From Gammaproteobacteria bacterium RIFOXYD12_FULL_61_37 (GTDB taxonomy: Bacteria; Pseudomonadota; Gammaproteobacteria; Chromatiales; Chromatiaceae): 64,000 bases of DNA. A program made the translations under genes and the position numbers. Below, one piece after another: positions 6,664-15,592 of the stretch. Under the pieces are notes generated by a model that worked only from the letters and a program-made list of their open reading frames with translations, was not told the DNA's origin and searched no databases. Within the stretch, counting starts at the first letter, position 1; the number at the start of each line of letters is the position of its first letter. The DNA is taken from assembly GCA_001801995.1 (NCBI GenBank), contig MGZB01000055.1, positions 243,760 to 307,759 on the forward strand. The letters run 5' to 3'.

Positions 6664-9576
6664 ATGCTTGACCCTACGACGCGCTCCGACTCTGATGTCG
6701 GTCGTGTGGAAATCAAGAACACCACCTGCTACATGTGCGCCTGCCGCTGCGGCATCCGCGTGACGTTGCGCGATGGGGAGGTGCGCCACATCGAGGGTAA
6801 TCCGGAGCATCCGCTGAACAGGGGGGTGATCTGCGCCAAGGGTGCGTCGGGGATCATGAAGCAGTATTCGCCGGCGCGCCTGACCAAGCCGCTGTTGCGT
6901 AAACCGGGAGCGGCCCGTGGCGAGTCGGAGTTCCAGGAGATCGGCTGGGACCGGGCCTTTCAGATCATGGAGGAACGGCTGTCGAAGATCCGCGCCGAGG
7001 ACCCGAAGAAGTTCGCCTTGTTCACCGGTCGCGATCAGATGCAGGCGCTGACCGGTCTCTTCGCCAAGCAGTTCGGTACGCCCAACTACGCCGCCCACGG
7101 CGGTTTCTGTTCGGTCAACATGGCGGCGGGGCTGATCTATACGATTGGCGGCAGTTTCTGGGAGTTCGGCGGTCCCGACCTGGATCGGGCCAAGCTGTTC
7201 GTGATGATCGGCACCGCCGAGGATCATCATTCCAACCCGCTGAAGCGGGCACTGGCCAAGTTCAAGCGCCAGGGCGGGCGGTTCATCTCCATCAACCCGG
7301 TGCGCACCGGCTATTCGGCCATCGCCGACGAGTGGGTGCCCATCAAGCCCGGCACCGATGGCGCACTGCTGCTGGCGATCATCCACGAAATCATCAAGCA
7401 GGGGCTGTTCGACCGCGACTTCCTGATCAATTACACCAATTCGGCGGAGCTGGTGATCGACGACCCCAGCCGCGACGACCACGGCCTCTTCCACCGGGTC
7501 GAGATGCATTACGAGCCGGGCTGCTTCGATCCGCAGAACAAGCTCTGGTGGGACCGGGAGATGGATATCCCCATGGGCACCCAGACGCCGGGCTGCGAGC
7601 CGCGTCTGCTGGGCGAGTTCGTCATGGAGAATGGGATCAAGCTGAAGCCTGCCTTCCAGTTGCTCAAGGACCGGGTGGAGCAGTACACCCCGGAATGGGC
7701 CGAGGGCATCACCGGCATCCCGGCCGCCACCATCCGCCGCCTGGCCCATGAGATGGGTGTGGTGGCGCGCGATCAGAAGATCGAGCTGCCGATCCCCTGG
7801 ACCGATGTCTGGGGCAATGAGCACAATTCGGTCACCGGCAATCCGGTGGCCTTCCACGCCATGCGCGGCTTGGCAGCGCATTCCAACGGTTTCCACGCCA
7901 TCCGCTCCCTGGGCATCCTCATGACTCTGCTGGGGACCATCGACCGCCCCGGCGGCTTCCGCCACAAGGCGCCCTTCCCGCGCCCGATCCCGCCCTGTCC
8001 CAAGCCGCCGAAGGGGCCGGAATGCGTCAAGCCGGGCGAGGTCCTGGACGGCATGCCGCTGGGCTGGCCGGCCGATCCCAATGATCTGTTTGTGGATGAG
8101 AACGGCGAGCCGGTGCGCATCGACAAGGCCTTCTCCTGGGAGTATCCCCTCTCGGTCCACGGCCTGATGCACAACGCCATCACCAACGCCTGGCGCGGCG
8201 ATCCCTACAAGATCGACACCTTGCTGCTGTTCATGGCCAACATGGCCTGGAACTCGTCCATGAATACCGAGAACATCCGCCAGATGCTGACGGACAAGGA
8301 CGAGAAGGGCGACTACAAGATACCTTTCATTATCGTGGCCGACGCCTTCCAGTCGGAGACGGTGGCCTTCGCCGATCTGGTGCTGCCGGATACCACCTAT
8401 CTGGAACGCCACGACGCCATGTCCATGCTGGACCGGCCCATTTCCGAATACGATGGCCCCATCGATTCGGTGCGCGTGCCCGTGGTGCCGCCCCGTGGCG
8501 ACTGCAAGCCCTTTCAAGAAGTATTGGTGGAGATGGGTTCGCGTCTCAAGCTGCCCGCCTTCGTCAAGGAGGATGGCAGCCGCAAGTTCAAGAACTACCC
8601 GGACTTCATCGTCAATTACGAGACCTCGCCCGGTTCCGGCATCGGCTTCCTGGCCGGCTGGCGCGGCAAGGGCGGCGAGAAGTTCCTCAAGGGCGAGCCC
8701 AACCCGCGCCAGTGGGAGATGTACGCCAAGAACAACTGCGTCTTCCATTACGAGCTGCCGCGTTCCTACCAATACATGCGCAACTGGAACAAGGGCTATC
8801 TGGAATGGGCGCGGGCGCACGCCATGACCCGCTATGCCGAGCCCATCAACTGTCATGTCTATTCCGAGGTGCTACAGAAATTCCGCCTCGCTGCTCAAGG
8901 CAAGCGCCCCGGCAAGCAGCCCCCGGCGCGGCTGCGCAAGCGGGTCGAAAACTTCTTCGACCCGCTGCCTTTCTATTACGAGACGCTGGAGTCGCAACTG
9001 GTCGATACCCACGAGTATCCCCTGACGGCCCTGACCCAGCGGCCCATGGCCATGTACCACTCCTGGGACAGCCAGAACGCCTGGCTGCGCCAGATCCATA
9101 CCCACAACTACCTATTCGTGAACCCGCAGTTGGGCAAGACCCAGGGCTTCCAGGACGGCGACTGGGTCTGGGTAGAGTCGCCCCTCAACAAGGTGCGCTG
9201 CATGTGCCGCTTCTCCGAGGCGGTCGAGCCCGGTACGGTCTGGACCTGGAACGCCATCGGCAAGGCCGCCGGTGCCTGGGGCCTCTCGCCCAAGGCCAAC
9301 GAATCCCAGAAGGGTTTCCTGCTCAACCATCTCATCAATGAAGAGCTGCCCCCCTGCGAAGCCGGGAGCCATATGTCCAACTCCGATCCCATCACCGGCC
9401 AGGCGGCCTGGTTCGACACCCGCGTCAAGGTCTACAAGGCAGGGGAGGAGGAAGAGAAAGTCACCTCGCCCCAGTTCAAGCCGCAAAAACGGGCGCCAGG
9501 ACAGGACCCCAAGCGGGGAAGGTGGCAGGCGTACATCGCCGGGGCCTTCCGTAAGAAGGTGAAGATTGAGAATTAA
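6664..9576 (+). CDS. soeA: Sulfite dehydrogenase (quinone), molybdopterin subunit SoeA
   Basis: This 970-aa member of the DMSO reductase/Psr family lacks a Tat signal, so it is cytoplasmic. The N-terminal [4Fe-4S] site uses C22, C25, C29 and C57. Length, absence of a leader and the gene order with a four-cluster ferredoxin-like subunit and an NrfD/DmsC-type membrane anchor match SoeABC of purple sulfur bacteria, which oxidises sulfite to sulfate on the cytoplasmic side and feeds electrons to the quinone pool. Substrate is inferred from this overall match; related polysulfide or thiosulfate reductases normally have a Tat leader. It follows intI by about 100 bp. Confidence 0.85.
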   Translation: MLDPTTRSDSDVGRVEIKNTTCYMCACRCGIRVTLRDGEVRHIEGNPEHPLNRGVICAKGASGIMKQYSPARLTKPLLRKPGAARGESEFQEIGWDRAFQIMEERLSKIRAEDPKKFALFTGRDQMQALTGLFAKQFGTPNYAAHGGFCSVNMAAGLIYTIGGSFWEFGGPDLDRAKLFVMIGTAEDHHSNPLKRALAKFKRQGGRFISINPVRTGYSAIADEWVPIKPGTDGALLLAIIHEIIKQGLFDRDFLINYTNSAELVIDDPSRDDHGLFHRVEMHYEPGCFDPQNKLWWDREMDIPMGTQTPGCEPRLLGEFVMENGIKLKPAFQLLKDRVEQYTPEWAEGITGIPAATIRRLAHEMGVVARDQKIELPIPWTDVWGNEHNSVTGNPVAFHAMRGLAAHSNGFHAIRSLGILMTLLGTIDRPGGFRHKAPFPRPIPPCPKPPKGPECVKPGEVLDGMPLGWPADPNDLFVDENGEPVRIDKAFSWEYPLSVHGLMHNAITNAWRGDPYKIDTLLLFMANMAWNSSMNTENIRQMLTDKDEKGDYKIPFIIVADAFQSETVAFADLVLPDTTYLERHDAMSMLDRPISEYDGPIDSVRVPVVPPRGDCKPFQEVLVEMGSRLKLPAFVKEDGSRKFKNYPDFIVNYETSPGSGIGFLAGWRGKGGEKFLKGEPNPRQWEMYAKNNCVFHYELPRSYQYMRNWNKGYLEWARAHAMTRYAEPINCHVYSEVLQKFRLAAQGKRPGKQPPARLRKRVENFFDPLPFYYETLESQLVDTHEYPLTALTQRPMAMYHSWDSQNAWLRQIHTHNYLFVNPQLGKTQGFQDGDWVWVESPLNKVRCMCRFSEAVEPGTVWTWNAIGKAAGAWGLSPKANESQKGFLLNHLINEELPPCEAGSHMSNSDPITGQAAWFDTRVKVYKAGEEEEKVTSPQFKPQKRAPGQDPKRGRWQAYIAGAFRKKVKIEN

Positions 9577-9648
9577 CCGCAAAGGACGCCAAGAGCGCGA
9601 AGTAATTACAACGTTACCTTTGCGTTCCTTAGCGGTCTTTGCGGTTTA
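9574..9648. repeat. Short copy of the 'accgcRaaggacgc' inverted repeat in the soeA-soeB gap
   Basis: The ends taaccgcaaaggacgc and gcggtctttgcggttta are inverted copies of one another. The same ends bound longer copies at 60581-60716 and 62752-62889. Most of the soeA-soeB spacer consists of this element, and it starts within the soeA stop codon. Confidence 0.7.
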
Positions 9649-9663
9649 TTGAGGTAACGAACC

Positions 9664-10383
9664 ATGACCCAACTCGCGCTTGTCATCGATCTCAACGTCT
9701 GCGTCGGCTGTCACGCCTGCGTGACCTCCTGCAAGGAATGGAACACCTCCGGCTGGGCCGGTCCCCTGTCCGACCACCACCCCTATGACGCCGACCCCAC
9801 CGGGACCTTCTTCAACCGGGTGCAGATGTACGAGATTGGGGAGTTTCCCAACACGGAAACAATTCACTTCCCCAAGAGCTGCCTCCATTGCGAAGAGCCG
9901 CCCTGCGTGCCGGTCTGCCCGACCGGGGCCTCCTACAAGCGCCCGGACAACGGTGTGGTGCTGGTGGATTACGACAAGTGCATCGGCTGCAAGTACTGCT
10001 CCTGGGCCTGCCCCTACGGCGTGCGCGAGTTCGACGAGCAGCAGCGGGTGATGAAGAAATGCACCCTCTGCATCGACCGTATAACCGACACCCGCCTGCC
10101 GGAGAGCGAACGCAAACCGGCCTGCGTCCTTGCCTGTCCCACCAGCGCCCGCCTCTTCGGCGACGTGCACGACCCCGATTCCGAGGTCTCGGTGGCGATC
10201 CGCGAGCAGGGCGGCTATCAGCTCATGCCCGAATGGGGCACCCAACCATCCAACCACTACCTACCCCGGCGCAAGGTCCGCATCCACATCCACGCCGACG
10301 AACTGGTCCGCGCCGACAACCCGCTCAAGAAAGAGGACATCGTCCGCGAGACCGGCGAGACCCTCGACGACGTGGCTTGGTAA
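9664..10383 (+). CDS. soeB: Sulfite dehydrogenase iron-sulfur subunit SoeB
   Basis: This 239-aa DmsB/PsrB-type ferredoxin subunit has four cysteine clusters: CVGCHACVTSC near residue 14, CLHCEEPPCVPVCP near 73, CIGCKYCSWACP near 107 and a fourth split set including CTLCIDR and CVLACP. It wires electrons from the SoeA active site to the membrane anchor. It lies between soeA and soeC, with a 16-nt gap to soeC containing AGGAG, so the three genes are an operon despite the repeat in the soeA-soeB gap. Confidence 0.88.
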   Translation: MTQLALVIDLNVCVGCHACVTSCKEWNTSGWAGPLSDHHPYDADPTGTFFNRVQMYEIGEFPNTETIHFPKSCLHCEEPPCVPVCPTGASYKRPDNGVVLVDYDKCIGCKYCSWACPYGVREFDEQQRVMKKCTLCIDRITDTRLPESERKPACVLACPTSARLFGDVHDPDSEVSVAIREQGGYQLMPEWGTQPSNHYLPRRKVRIHIHADELVRADNPLKKEDIVRETGETLDDVAW

Positions 10384-10399
10384 TCAGGAGAAGAACCCC

Positions 10400-11380
10400 A
10401 TGCATCCCGCCTTCTCGGTCATCTTTCTTACCACCCTGATCGGCGTCGGCCAGGGGTTGTTCCTGGCGCTGTTCACCGGCCAGGTCTACGACCTCGCGAC
10501 CCTGCTCGACGTGCATCCCACCCCGGCCTTCTTCAGCCTGGGGAGTCTGATCGCGCTGTTGTTTCTGGTTCTGGGGCTGGTGGCTTCCTTCTTCCATCTG
10601 GGCCATCCGGAGCGGGCCTGGCGTTCCATTGCGCAATGGCGTACCTCTTGGCTGTCGCGGGAGGTGCTGGTGCTGCCCATTACCCTGGGGTTGATCGCCC
10701 TCTATGGTCTGACCCATTTCCTGGGCTGGACCCAGCCCCTGTTCGTGCTCGGCGAGGTGCGCGTCGATGCCACCCTGCTCATTGGCATCGCGGCGACCCT
10801 GTTCACCTTCGGGCTCTTCGTCTGCACCGGCATGATCTACGCCGGGCTGAAGTTCTTGCAGGAGTGGCACAGCCCCCTGACGGTGGTCAATTTCACCCTG
10901 CTGGGGATCGCCTCCGGATTCACCCTGGCGGCGGCCATCTCCGCCTGGATGAACAACGGCCTGCTCTTCTTCTATGGGGGCTGGGCGGTGGTGGCGATCT
11001 CGCTGGGCCTGCTGAGCCGGGGGGCGTCCCTGGTTCGCAACGGTTCGATTAAGCACAAATCGACCCTGCAAAGCGCCATCGGCGTTCGTCACACCCGCAT
11101 CCAGCAGAAAGCCATGGGCTTCATGGGCGGCTCCTTCAATACCCGCGAATTCTTCCCTGGCGCGGGCCTGTCGGCCCTGGGCCGGGTCAGGAACAGCTTC
11201 CTGATCCTGACATTCCCCCTGCCCCTGGTGCTGCTGGCGCTCTCCTTCCTGGAACAGGGTCCGTCCATCCTGCCCCTGGCCGCCTTCGGCATCCAGTATC
11301 TGGGTCTGCTGGCCGAGCGCTGGCACTTCTTCGCCGAGGCCCGGCACCCGCAGAATATCTACTATCAGTCGGTGGCTTAG
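10400..11380 (+). CDS. soeC: Sulfite dehydrogenase membrane anchor SoeC
   Basis: A 326-aa hydrophobic protein of the DmsC family with about eight predicted membrane helices (first at residues 6-28, last at about 295-315). It anchors SoeAB to the cytoplasmic membrane and passes electrons to the quinone pool. I start at the ATG at 10400, preceded by AGGAG; upstream extension of the frame runs antiparallel to sense inside soeB and is not coding. The gene is followed by a palindromic repeat. Confidence 0.85.
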   Translation: MHPAFSVIFLTTLIGVGQGLFLALFTGQVYDLATLLDVHPTPAFFSLGSLIALLFLVLGLVASFFHLGHPERAWRSIAQWRTSWLSREVLVLPITLGLIALYGLTHFLGWTQPLFVLGEVRVDATLLIGIAATLFTFGLFVCTGMIYAGLKFLQEWHSPLTVVNFTLLGIASGFTLAAAISAWMNNGLLFFYGGWAVVAISLGLLSRGASLVRNGSIKHKSTLQSAIGVRHTRIQQKAMGFMGGSFNTREFFPGAGLSALGRVRNSFLILTFPLPLVLLALSFLEQGPSILPLAAFGIQYLGLLAERWHFFAEARHPQNIYYQSVA

Positions 11381-11398
11381 CGAGTCGGGCGAAGGTGG

Positions 11399-11442
11399 GT
11401 AGGCCGCCCTTCAGGGCGGCTTGCCGGGCTGAAGCCCGGCCC
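11399..11442. repeat. Palindromic repeat 'gtaggccgcccttcagggcgg'-type
   Basis: Two adjacent hairpins: ccgcccttcagggcgg and ccgggctgaagcccgg. A second copy is at 63712-63757, and a related design (ggtcggccttcaggccgac plus tcgcccttaagggcga) occurs at 33871, 48743 and 56663. Located just after soeC, it could also act as a transcript end. Confidence 0.7.
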
Positions 11443-11483
11443 AGATCACCGGATTCAGGGTTGGCTTTTGCTGGGCGGGTGCG

Positions 11484-11801
11484 TCATATCCCAGAAATGA
11501 TAAAGTCCAATGCGGCAATGATTTCAGACCGGTTCTGCGAAAGGTTGCAAATTTCCTTTCCAATGGATTTTCTGTCTATGCCCGCGATTTGTTGTGTGAG
11601 CGCAATGAAATGGTTGCCCTCAATTTCCAATATCGGGCATAACTTCGTGATCGCTGCTTTACCTGCAAGGCTTGTGGGGCAGAGCGGAATTACTACCCTG
11701 GTTCGTAGATCATCGAGCAGGTTGGATTGGATATCCAAAAGATAAGGGTAGGTTTTTTCGGTAGCTTTGTTTTGGTTCACATATACCTTGAACTGAGCCA
11801 T
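11484..11801 (-). CDS. ccdB: CcdB-type toxin
   Basis: This 105-aa protein matches CcdB: AQFKVYVNQNKATEKTYPYLLDIQSNLLDDLRTRVVIPL at the start and the PILEIEGNHFIALTQQIAGI core. CcdB poisons DNA gyrase. Gyrase poisoning in the F-plasmid protein depends on the C-terminal Trp-Gly-Ile; this protein ends ISGI, so Trp is replaced by Ser. It may be a weaker poison or hit another target. The start overlaps the ccdA stop by one base, so the pair is translationally coupled. Confidence 0.85.
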   Translation of the reverse strand: MAQFKVYVNQNKATEKTYPYLLDIQSNLLDDLRTRVVIPLCPTSLAGKAAITKLCPILEIEGNHFIALTQQIAGIDRKSIGKEICNLSQNRSEIIAALDFIISGI

Positions 11802-12052
11802 TAAAAGCTCCTCAAGTCGTCGCTAAAGATTCCCTGCTCCTCTACCAACTGGTTGTACGCCTCGATGGCCGTTTGGTTTTCGCGCTTCCAAAGTTCACGT
11901 TGCCGTGCGTTTACTAATTGGGTTAGAGCTGTTTCCAGCGTTGCCGATAAATTGATCTTCAGTTCTTTGGCTATAGCGAGTAACTCGCTGTTTATACTGA
12001 CATTCGTTGGTTTTTTTGGGGCGCGGGTGTCAAAGGCGGGGTGCATGCGCAT
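11801..12052 (-). CDS. ccdA: CcdA-type antitoxin
   Basis: An 83-aa protein with an N-terminal ribbon-helix-helix (KKPTNVSINSELLAIAKELKINLSATLETALTQLV) and a C-terminal segment WKRENQTAIEAYNQLVEEQGIFSDDLRSF, close to the CcdA tail that binds CcdB. I chose the ATG at 12052 because AGGA lies about 6 nt upstream; the frame is open to 12076, but that would overlap the operator palindrome. A 24-bp palindrome begins 9 nt upstream of the start, consistent with autoregulation. Confidence 0.85.
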   Translation of the reverse strand: MRMHPAFDTRAPKKPTNVSINSELLAIAKELKINLSATLETALTQLVNARQRELWKRENQTAIEAYNQLVEEQGIFSDDLRSF

Positions 12053-12060
12053 TATTCCTG

Positions 12061-12084
12061 CATAAAATATGCGCATATTTTATG
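12061..12084. promoter_or_regulatory. Perfect palindrome, probable CcdA operator
   Basis: Twenty-four bases form an uninterrupted perfect palindrome centred on TGCGCA (12070-12075) flanked by AT-rich arms. It overlaps the expected ccdA promoter/leader, the position where ribbon-helix-helix antitoxins bind. Confidence 0.6.
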
Positions 12085-12144
12085 TGCGCTTCGAGTGTGT
12101 CGCAAGGCCTGCGGCAATATGGGGAGACCAGGGTTTTCTGAACT

Positions 12145-12250
12145 AACGATCATGGGGCGAGGCGGGCCACCCCGGAATATGAGAAATGGTGCAGGGATGC
12201 ACCGGTTATGGACCAAAGGATGGACAAGGGCGCCTCGCCCCTTGATCGTT
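12145..12250. repeat. Inverted-repeat element 'aacgatcatggggcgaggc'
   Basis: Inverted ends aacgatcatggggcgaggc and gcctcgccccttgatcgtt enclose about 65 bases. A shorter version with the same ends is at 33612-33674; one-ended copies start at about 48696 and 56615. The element sits between the ccdAB promoter and rapA. Confidence 0.65.
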
Positions 12251-12274
12251 TCTCCACTCCCCCGGGGAGGCTGT

Positions 12275-12303
12275 GTAGGGGCGGGTTTTAAACCCGCCCC
12301 TAC
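12275..12303. repeat. 29-bp inverted repeat downstream of rapA
   Basis: Arms gtaggggcggg and cccgcccctac face each other over ttttaaa. It lies about 20 nt after the rapA stop (minus strand). There is no clear U-tract, so it looks more like a REP than an intrinsic terminator, though it could slow transcription. Confidence 0.5.
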
Positions 12304-12324
12304 TTGTGCGAGGTATGGGTATCA

Positions 12325-15111
12325 TCAAGCAAACACAAGGATCCTAAGCGCATCCAGCCGCACGGGGGTGTGGCGCAGGTGGAGTCCAAGCTGCTCCCGC
12401 AGGGTTTCCAGATATTCGATCTCGTCCTGCCGCACATTGGGATTGAGGGCGGCCAGGGCGGTCAGGCGCGAGTGTTCGCTTTCCAGTTCCCTTTCCATGC
12501 GATTAAGGGCGTCGGCCACCAGCCCTTGCGCCTCCTGATGGGCCAGATTGCCCCCTTGTTCGATCAAGCCGCGCAACAGATTGGTCTGGGAGCGGATGAG
12601 GGTCTCGGCCAGCTTACGGTTACGGGTCAGGCATTGGCCCTGGAGCCTTTGGTGGGGGATTCGATCCGCCAGGTTGTTGCCTTCGGCATCCAGCAACAGG
12701 CGCAGGGGCGTGGGTGGGAGAAAGCGACCGACCTCCAGTTCGGCGGGGGCGACGCACTCGACCACATGAATCAGTTCGAGCAATAGCGTGCCGGTCTTGA
12801 AGGCTGGGTCGCGGGCCAGGATGAAGGCGGCGGAACCCAGCTCGGAACTCACCAGGGCGTCCATGGCGCCCTGGGTCATGGGGTGTTCCCAAGTGATGAA
12901 TTCGCGGTCCTCGTGGGCGAGGGCGTCGGCCCGGTCGAAGGTCAGGGTGGCTCCGTCGCCCGGCAGGCAGGGAAAGGTCTCGTGCAGCATGTGGCTGCCG
13001 GGATGGAGCACGGTTGAGCGGCCCGGTCCCGGTTCGTGGTTGACGCCGTAGCTGTCCCAGTAGCGGCTCAGGTAATCGGCCAGATCGGGCGCCTGGTCCC
13101 AAGCCTGGACCTCATCCACCAACTGCGCGGCCCGTTCCGGGTGGTGGGATTGCAGTTCCAGCAGGCGGTCGCGGCCTGTCTCCAGCTCGGCGCCGATCTG
13201 CCGGGAGAGCCTTGCCGCCTTTTCGATCAATGGGTCGATGTCGCCCACTCCGGACAGGGCGCCGTGCAGTTCCTCGTGCAGTTGATCGTAGACGCCGGGG
13301 GCGGCGGGGGCCACGGCCAGGAAGGCGTCGAGCCCGTCCCGGTACCAGCGCAACAGGGCCTCCGAGGGGCTGCCTTGGAAATAGGGGACGTGGATCTGGA
13401 TCTCTTGCGTCTGGCCGATGCGGTCCAAGCGGCCGATGCGCTGCTCCAGCAGTTCCGGTTCCAGCGGCAGGTCGAACAGAATCAGGTGATGGGCGAACTG
13501 GAAGTTGCGCCCCTCGCTGCCGATCTCGGAACAGATCAGGAGCTGGGCGCCCTCCTCGGGATCGGCGAAATAGGCGGCAGCCCGGTCGCGTTCGACGATC
13601 TCCATCCCCTCGTGAAAGACCGAGGCGCGAATGCCTGTTTCGGCAAGCAACATCTCGCGCAGTTCCAGCACCGTGCCGGGATGGGCGCAGATGAGCAGGA
13701 CCTTTTCCGGGGCCAGTTGGCGCAGCAGTCCGGCCAGCCAGGCCACGCGGCCGTCGATGCGGGTCCAGCCGGGGCCATGGAGCGTTTCCGGGTGCCAGCC
13801 GAGCAGGCCGCAAGGCAGCCCGGTGTATTCGGTCGGGAGGGGCAGAGGGTATTCCAGCAATCGTCTCCCCGGAAAGCCCTTGATGGCGGCGCGGGTGTTG
13901 CGGAACAGCACCCGGCCGGTGCCGTGACGGTCCACCAGACGATCCACCAGTCCGGTGGGGTCGCCTTCGAGTTTGCCCAGAAGACTGGCCAGTAGCGCCT
14001 GTTCGTCTCCATCCAGGGGGGCATCGTCCAGCAGCTTGGCCGCGATCGAGGCGACGGGGGCGTATTGTTCCTCTTCCTGCAGAAAGGCTTCGTAGTCGTG
14101 GAAGCGGGCCGGGTCCAGCAGGCGCAAACGTCCGAAGTGGCCGGAGCGGCCCAGTTGTTCGGGGGTGGCGGTGAGCAGCAGGACCCCCTTGGCGTGTTCC
14201 GCCAGGGCCTCGATCAGATCGTATTCCAGGCTGGAGCCGCCTTCGGACCAGGTGAGGTGGTGGGCCTCATCCACCACCAGCAGGTCCCAGCCGCCAGCGA
14301 GGACGGCGCGGGCCACCTTGGGTGTGGCGGTCAGGAACTCCAGGCTGCACAGCACCCGCTGCTCGGTGAGAAAGGGATTCTCTCCTTCGAGGGAGGTGAA
14401 GCGTTCCTGATTGAACAGGGCGAAGAGCAGGTTGAAGCGGCGCAGCATCTCCACCAGCCACTGGTGCAACAGGGCCTCGGGCACCACCAGCAGGACCCGG
14501 CGCACGCGCCCGGTGAGCCACATGCGATGCAGGATCAGCCCGGCCTCGATGGTCTTGCCCAGCCCTACCTCGTCGGCCAGCAGTACGCGCGGGGCATGGC
14601 GCGATGCCACCTCGGCGGCGATATGGAGCTGATGGGGGATCAGCCCCACGCGGGGTCCGGTCAGACCAAAGACCGGCGAGGCCAGCAGCTCCGCGCGCTT
14701 CAGCCAGGTTTGGTAACGCAGGCCGAACCAGGGATTGTCGTCGATGCGCCCGGCGAGGAGCCGGTCCTGGGGACGGTTGAATTGGAACCGGTCGCTCAGC
14801 TTTGCCTCGGGGAGATCCCACTCGTTACCGTTCTCCGTGGTCACCCGGTAGCTCAGCAGGCCGGCCTCCTCCCGAATCGCGATGACCTTGGCCTTGCGCC
14901 CTTGCCGATCCTCGACGGTATCACCCTCGCTGAAACGAATCCGGGCCAGCGGGGCATTCTGGCGGGAATAGGTACGGCTCTCGCCGCAGGCGGGGAAATC
15001 GAGCCGGACCAGCCGGAACTCCACCTGGGTGACGCAGCCCAAACCCAGATCGGGTTCCGTCTCGCTGAGCCAGCGCTGGCCGGGGATGAATGCGGGGGGA
15101 TGGGTAGTCAT
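12325..15111 (-). CDS. rapA: RNA polymerase-associated ATPase RapA (HepA)
   Basis: This 928-aa Swi2/Snf2 ATPase follows RapA from end to end: N-terminal Tudor-like region (QRWLSETEPDLGLGCVTQVEFRLVRLDFP), Walker A ADEVGLGKTIEAG near residue 175, DEAH box VVDEAHHL near 280, a helicase C domain with SEIGSEGRNFQFAHHL and QRIGRLDRIGQ, then the RapA C-terminal domain. RapA recycles RNA polymerase stalled after transcription. The length is just under the usual 950-970. It is divergent from the ankyrin-sigma gene 480 bp away. Confidence 0.93.
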   Translation of the reverse strand: MTTHPPAFIPGQRWLSETEPDLGLGCVTQVEFRLVRLDFPACGESRTYSRQNAPLARIRFSEGDTVEDRQGRKAKVIAIREEAGLLSYRVTTENGNEWDLPEAKLSDRFQFNRPQDRLLAGRIDDNPWFGLRYQTWLKRAELLASPVFGLTGPRVGLIPHQLHIAAEVASRHAPRVLLADEVGLGKTIEAGLILHRMWLTGRVRRVLLVVPEALLHQWLVEMLRRFNLLFALFNQERFTSLEGENPFLTEQRVLCSLEFLTATPKVARAVLAGGWDLLVVDEAHHLTWSEGGSSLEYDLIEALAEHAKGVLLLTATPEQLGRSGHFGRLRLLDPARFHDYEAFLQEEEQYAPVASIAAKLLDDAPLDGDEQALLASLLGKLEGDPTGLVDRLVDRHGTGRVLFRNTRAAIKGFPGRRLLEYPLPLPTEYTGLPCGLLGWHPETLHGPGWTRIDGRVAWLAGLLRQLAPEKVLLICAHPGTVLELREMLLAETGIRASVFHEGMEIVERDRAAAYFADPEEGAQLLICSEIGSEGRNFQFAHHLILFDLPLEPELLEQRIGRLDRIGQTQEIQIHVPYFQGSPSEALLRWYRDGLDAFLAVAPAAPGVYDQLHEELHGALSGVGDIDPLIEKAARLSRQIGAELETGRDRLLELQSHHPERAAQLVDEVQAWDQAPDLADYLSRYWDSYGVNHEPGPGRSTVLHPGSHMLHETFPCLPGDGATLTFDRADALAHEDREFITWEHPMTQGAMDALVSSELGSAAFILARDPAFKTGTLLLELIHVVECVAPAELEVGRFLPPTPLRLLLDAEGNNLADRIPHQRLQGQCLTRNRKLAETLIRSQTNLLRGLIEQGGNLAHQEAQGLVADALNRMERELESEHSRLTALAALNPNVRQDEIEYLETLREQLGLHLRHTPVRLDALRILVFA

Positions 15112-15592
15112 GACGCAGCCTGGGTGGGAGTTATGCTGTTGTCTGTGTGGGGCTCTGGGTAGAGCGTAATGTGACCTTCAGCCGGATGCGGCGGGATTGG
15201 TCGCGCCGCCTCTCCTCTAAGTCAATTCCATTTCCCTTTTCGATCTTCAAAACCCTTTCGGGCGGGAGTACGGGAGCCAGGATGTTCAATGGATTTTTCG
15301 GCGCTTCTGAAGCAGGCCTACTCGCTCCTGTGGCTCATATTTTGCCCACACTGGTGTGATAATGCACCCACACAGAAAGCAACAAGGCATATTTTGTCTG
15401 ATCAAATCGTCACCCTCAGTCAGATCGAGTCCCATCTGTGGTGAATTTGCCAACATTCTGCGCGGCCCTCGGGATGCGAATGACAGCAAGACCTGCATCT
15501 TATGGCTTTTCTCAATTATCGTGGTGTTGTGGCGTTGACGGTATCATGGATGCGGGCTTGGAAATTATCTTTGATGCATCGGGAGGATTGGC
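15112..15592. other. Intergenic region between rapA and the sigma-factor gene
   Basis: About 480 bases with no convincing gene; short open frames on both strands lack family features or plausible start sites. It must hold the divergent promoters of rapA and of the defence operon. The right part (15340-15590) is AT-richer. GGGAGGA at 15581-15587 is the ribosome binding site of the next gene. Confidence 0.5.

Noticed and set aside
6637..8856. A 739-codon open frame antisense to soeA
   Set aside because: It mirrors soeA codon structure in a GC-rich gene, has no family features, and soeA is unmistakable.
15286..15538. Short open frames in the rapA-sigma intergenic region
   Set aside because: No recognisable domain, no supported start site, and frames overlap on both strands.
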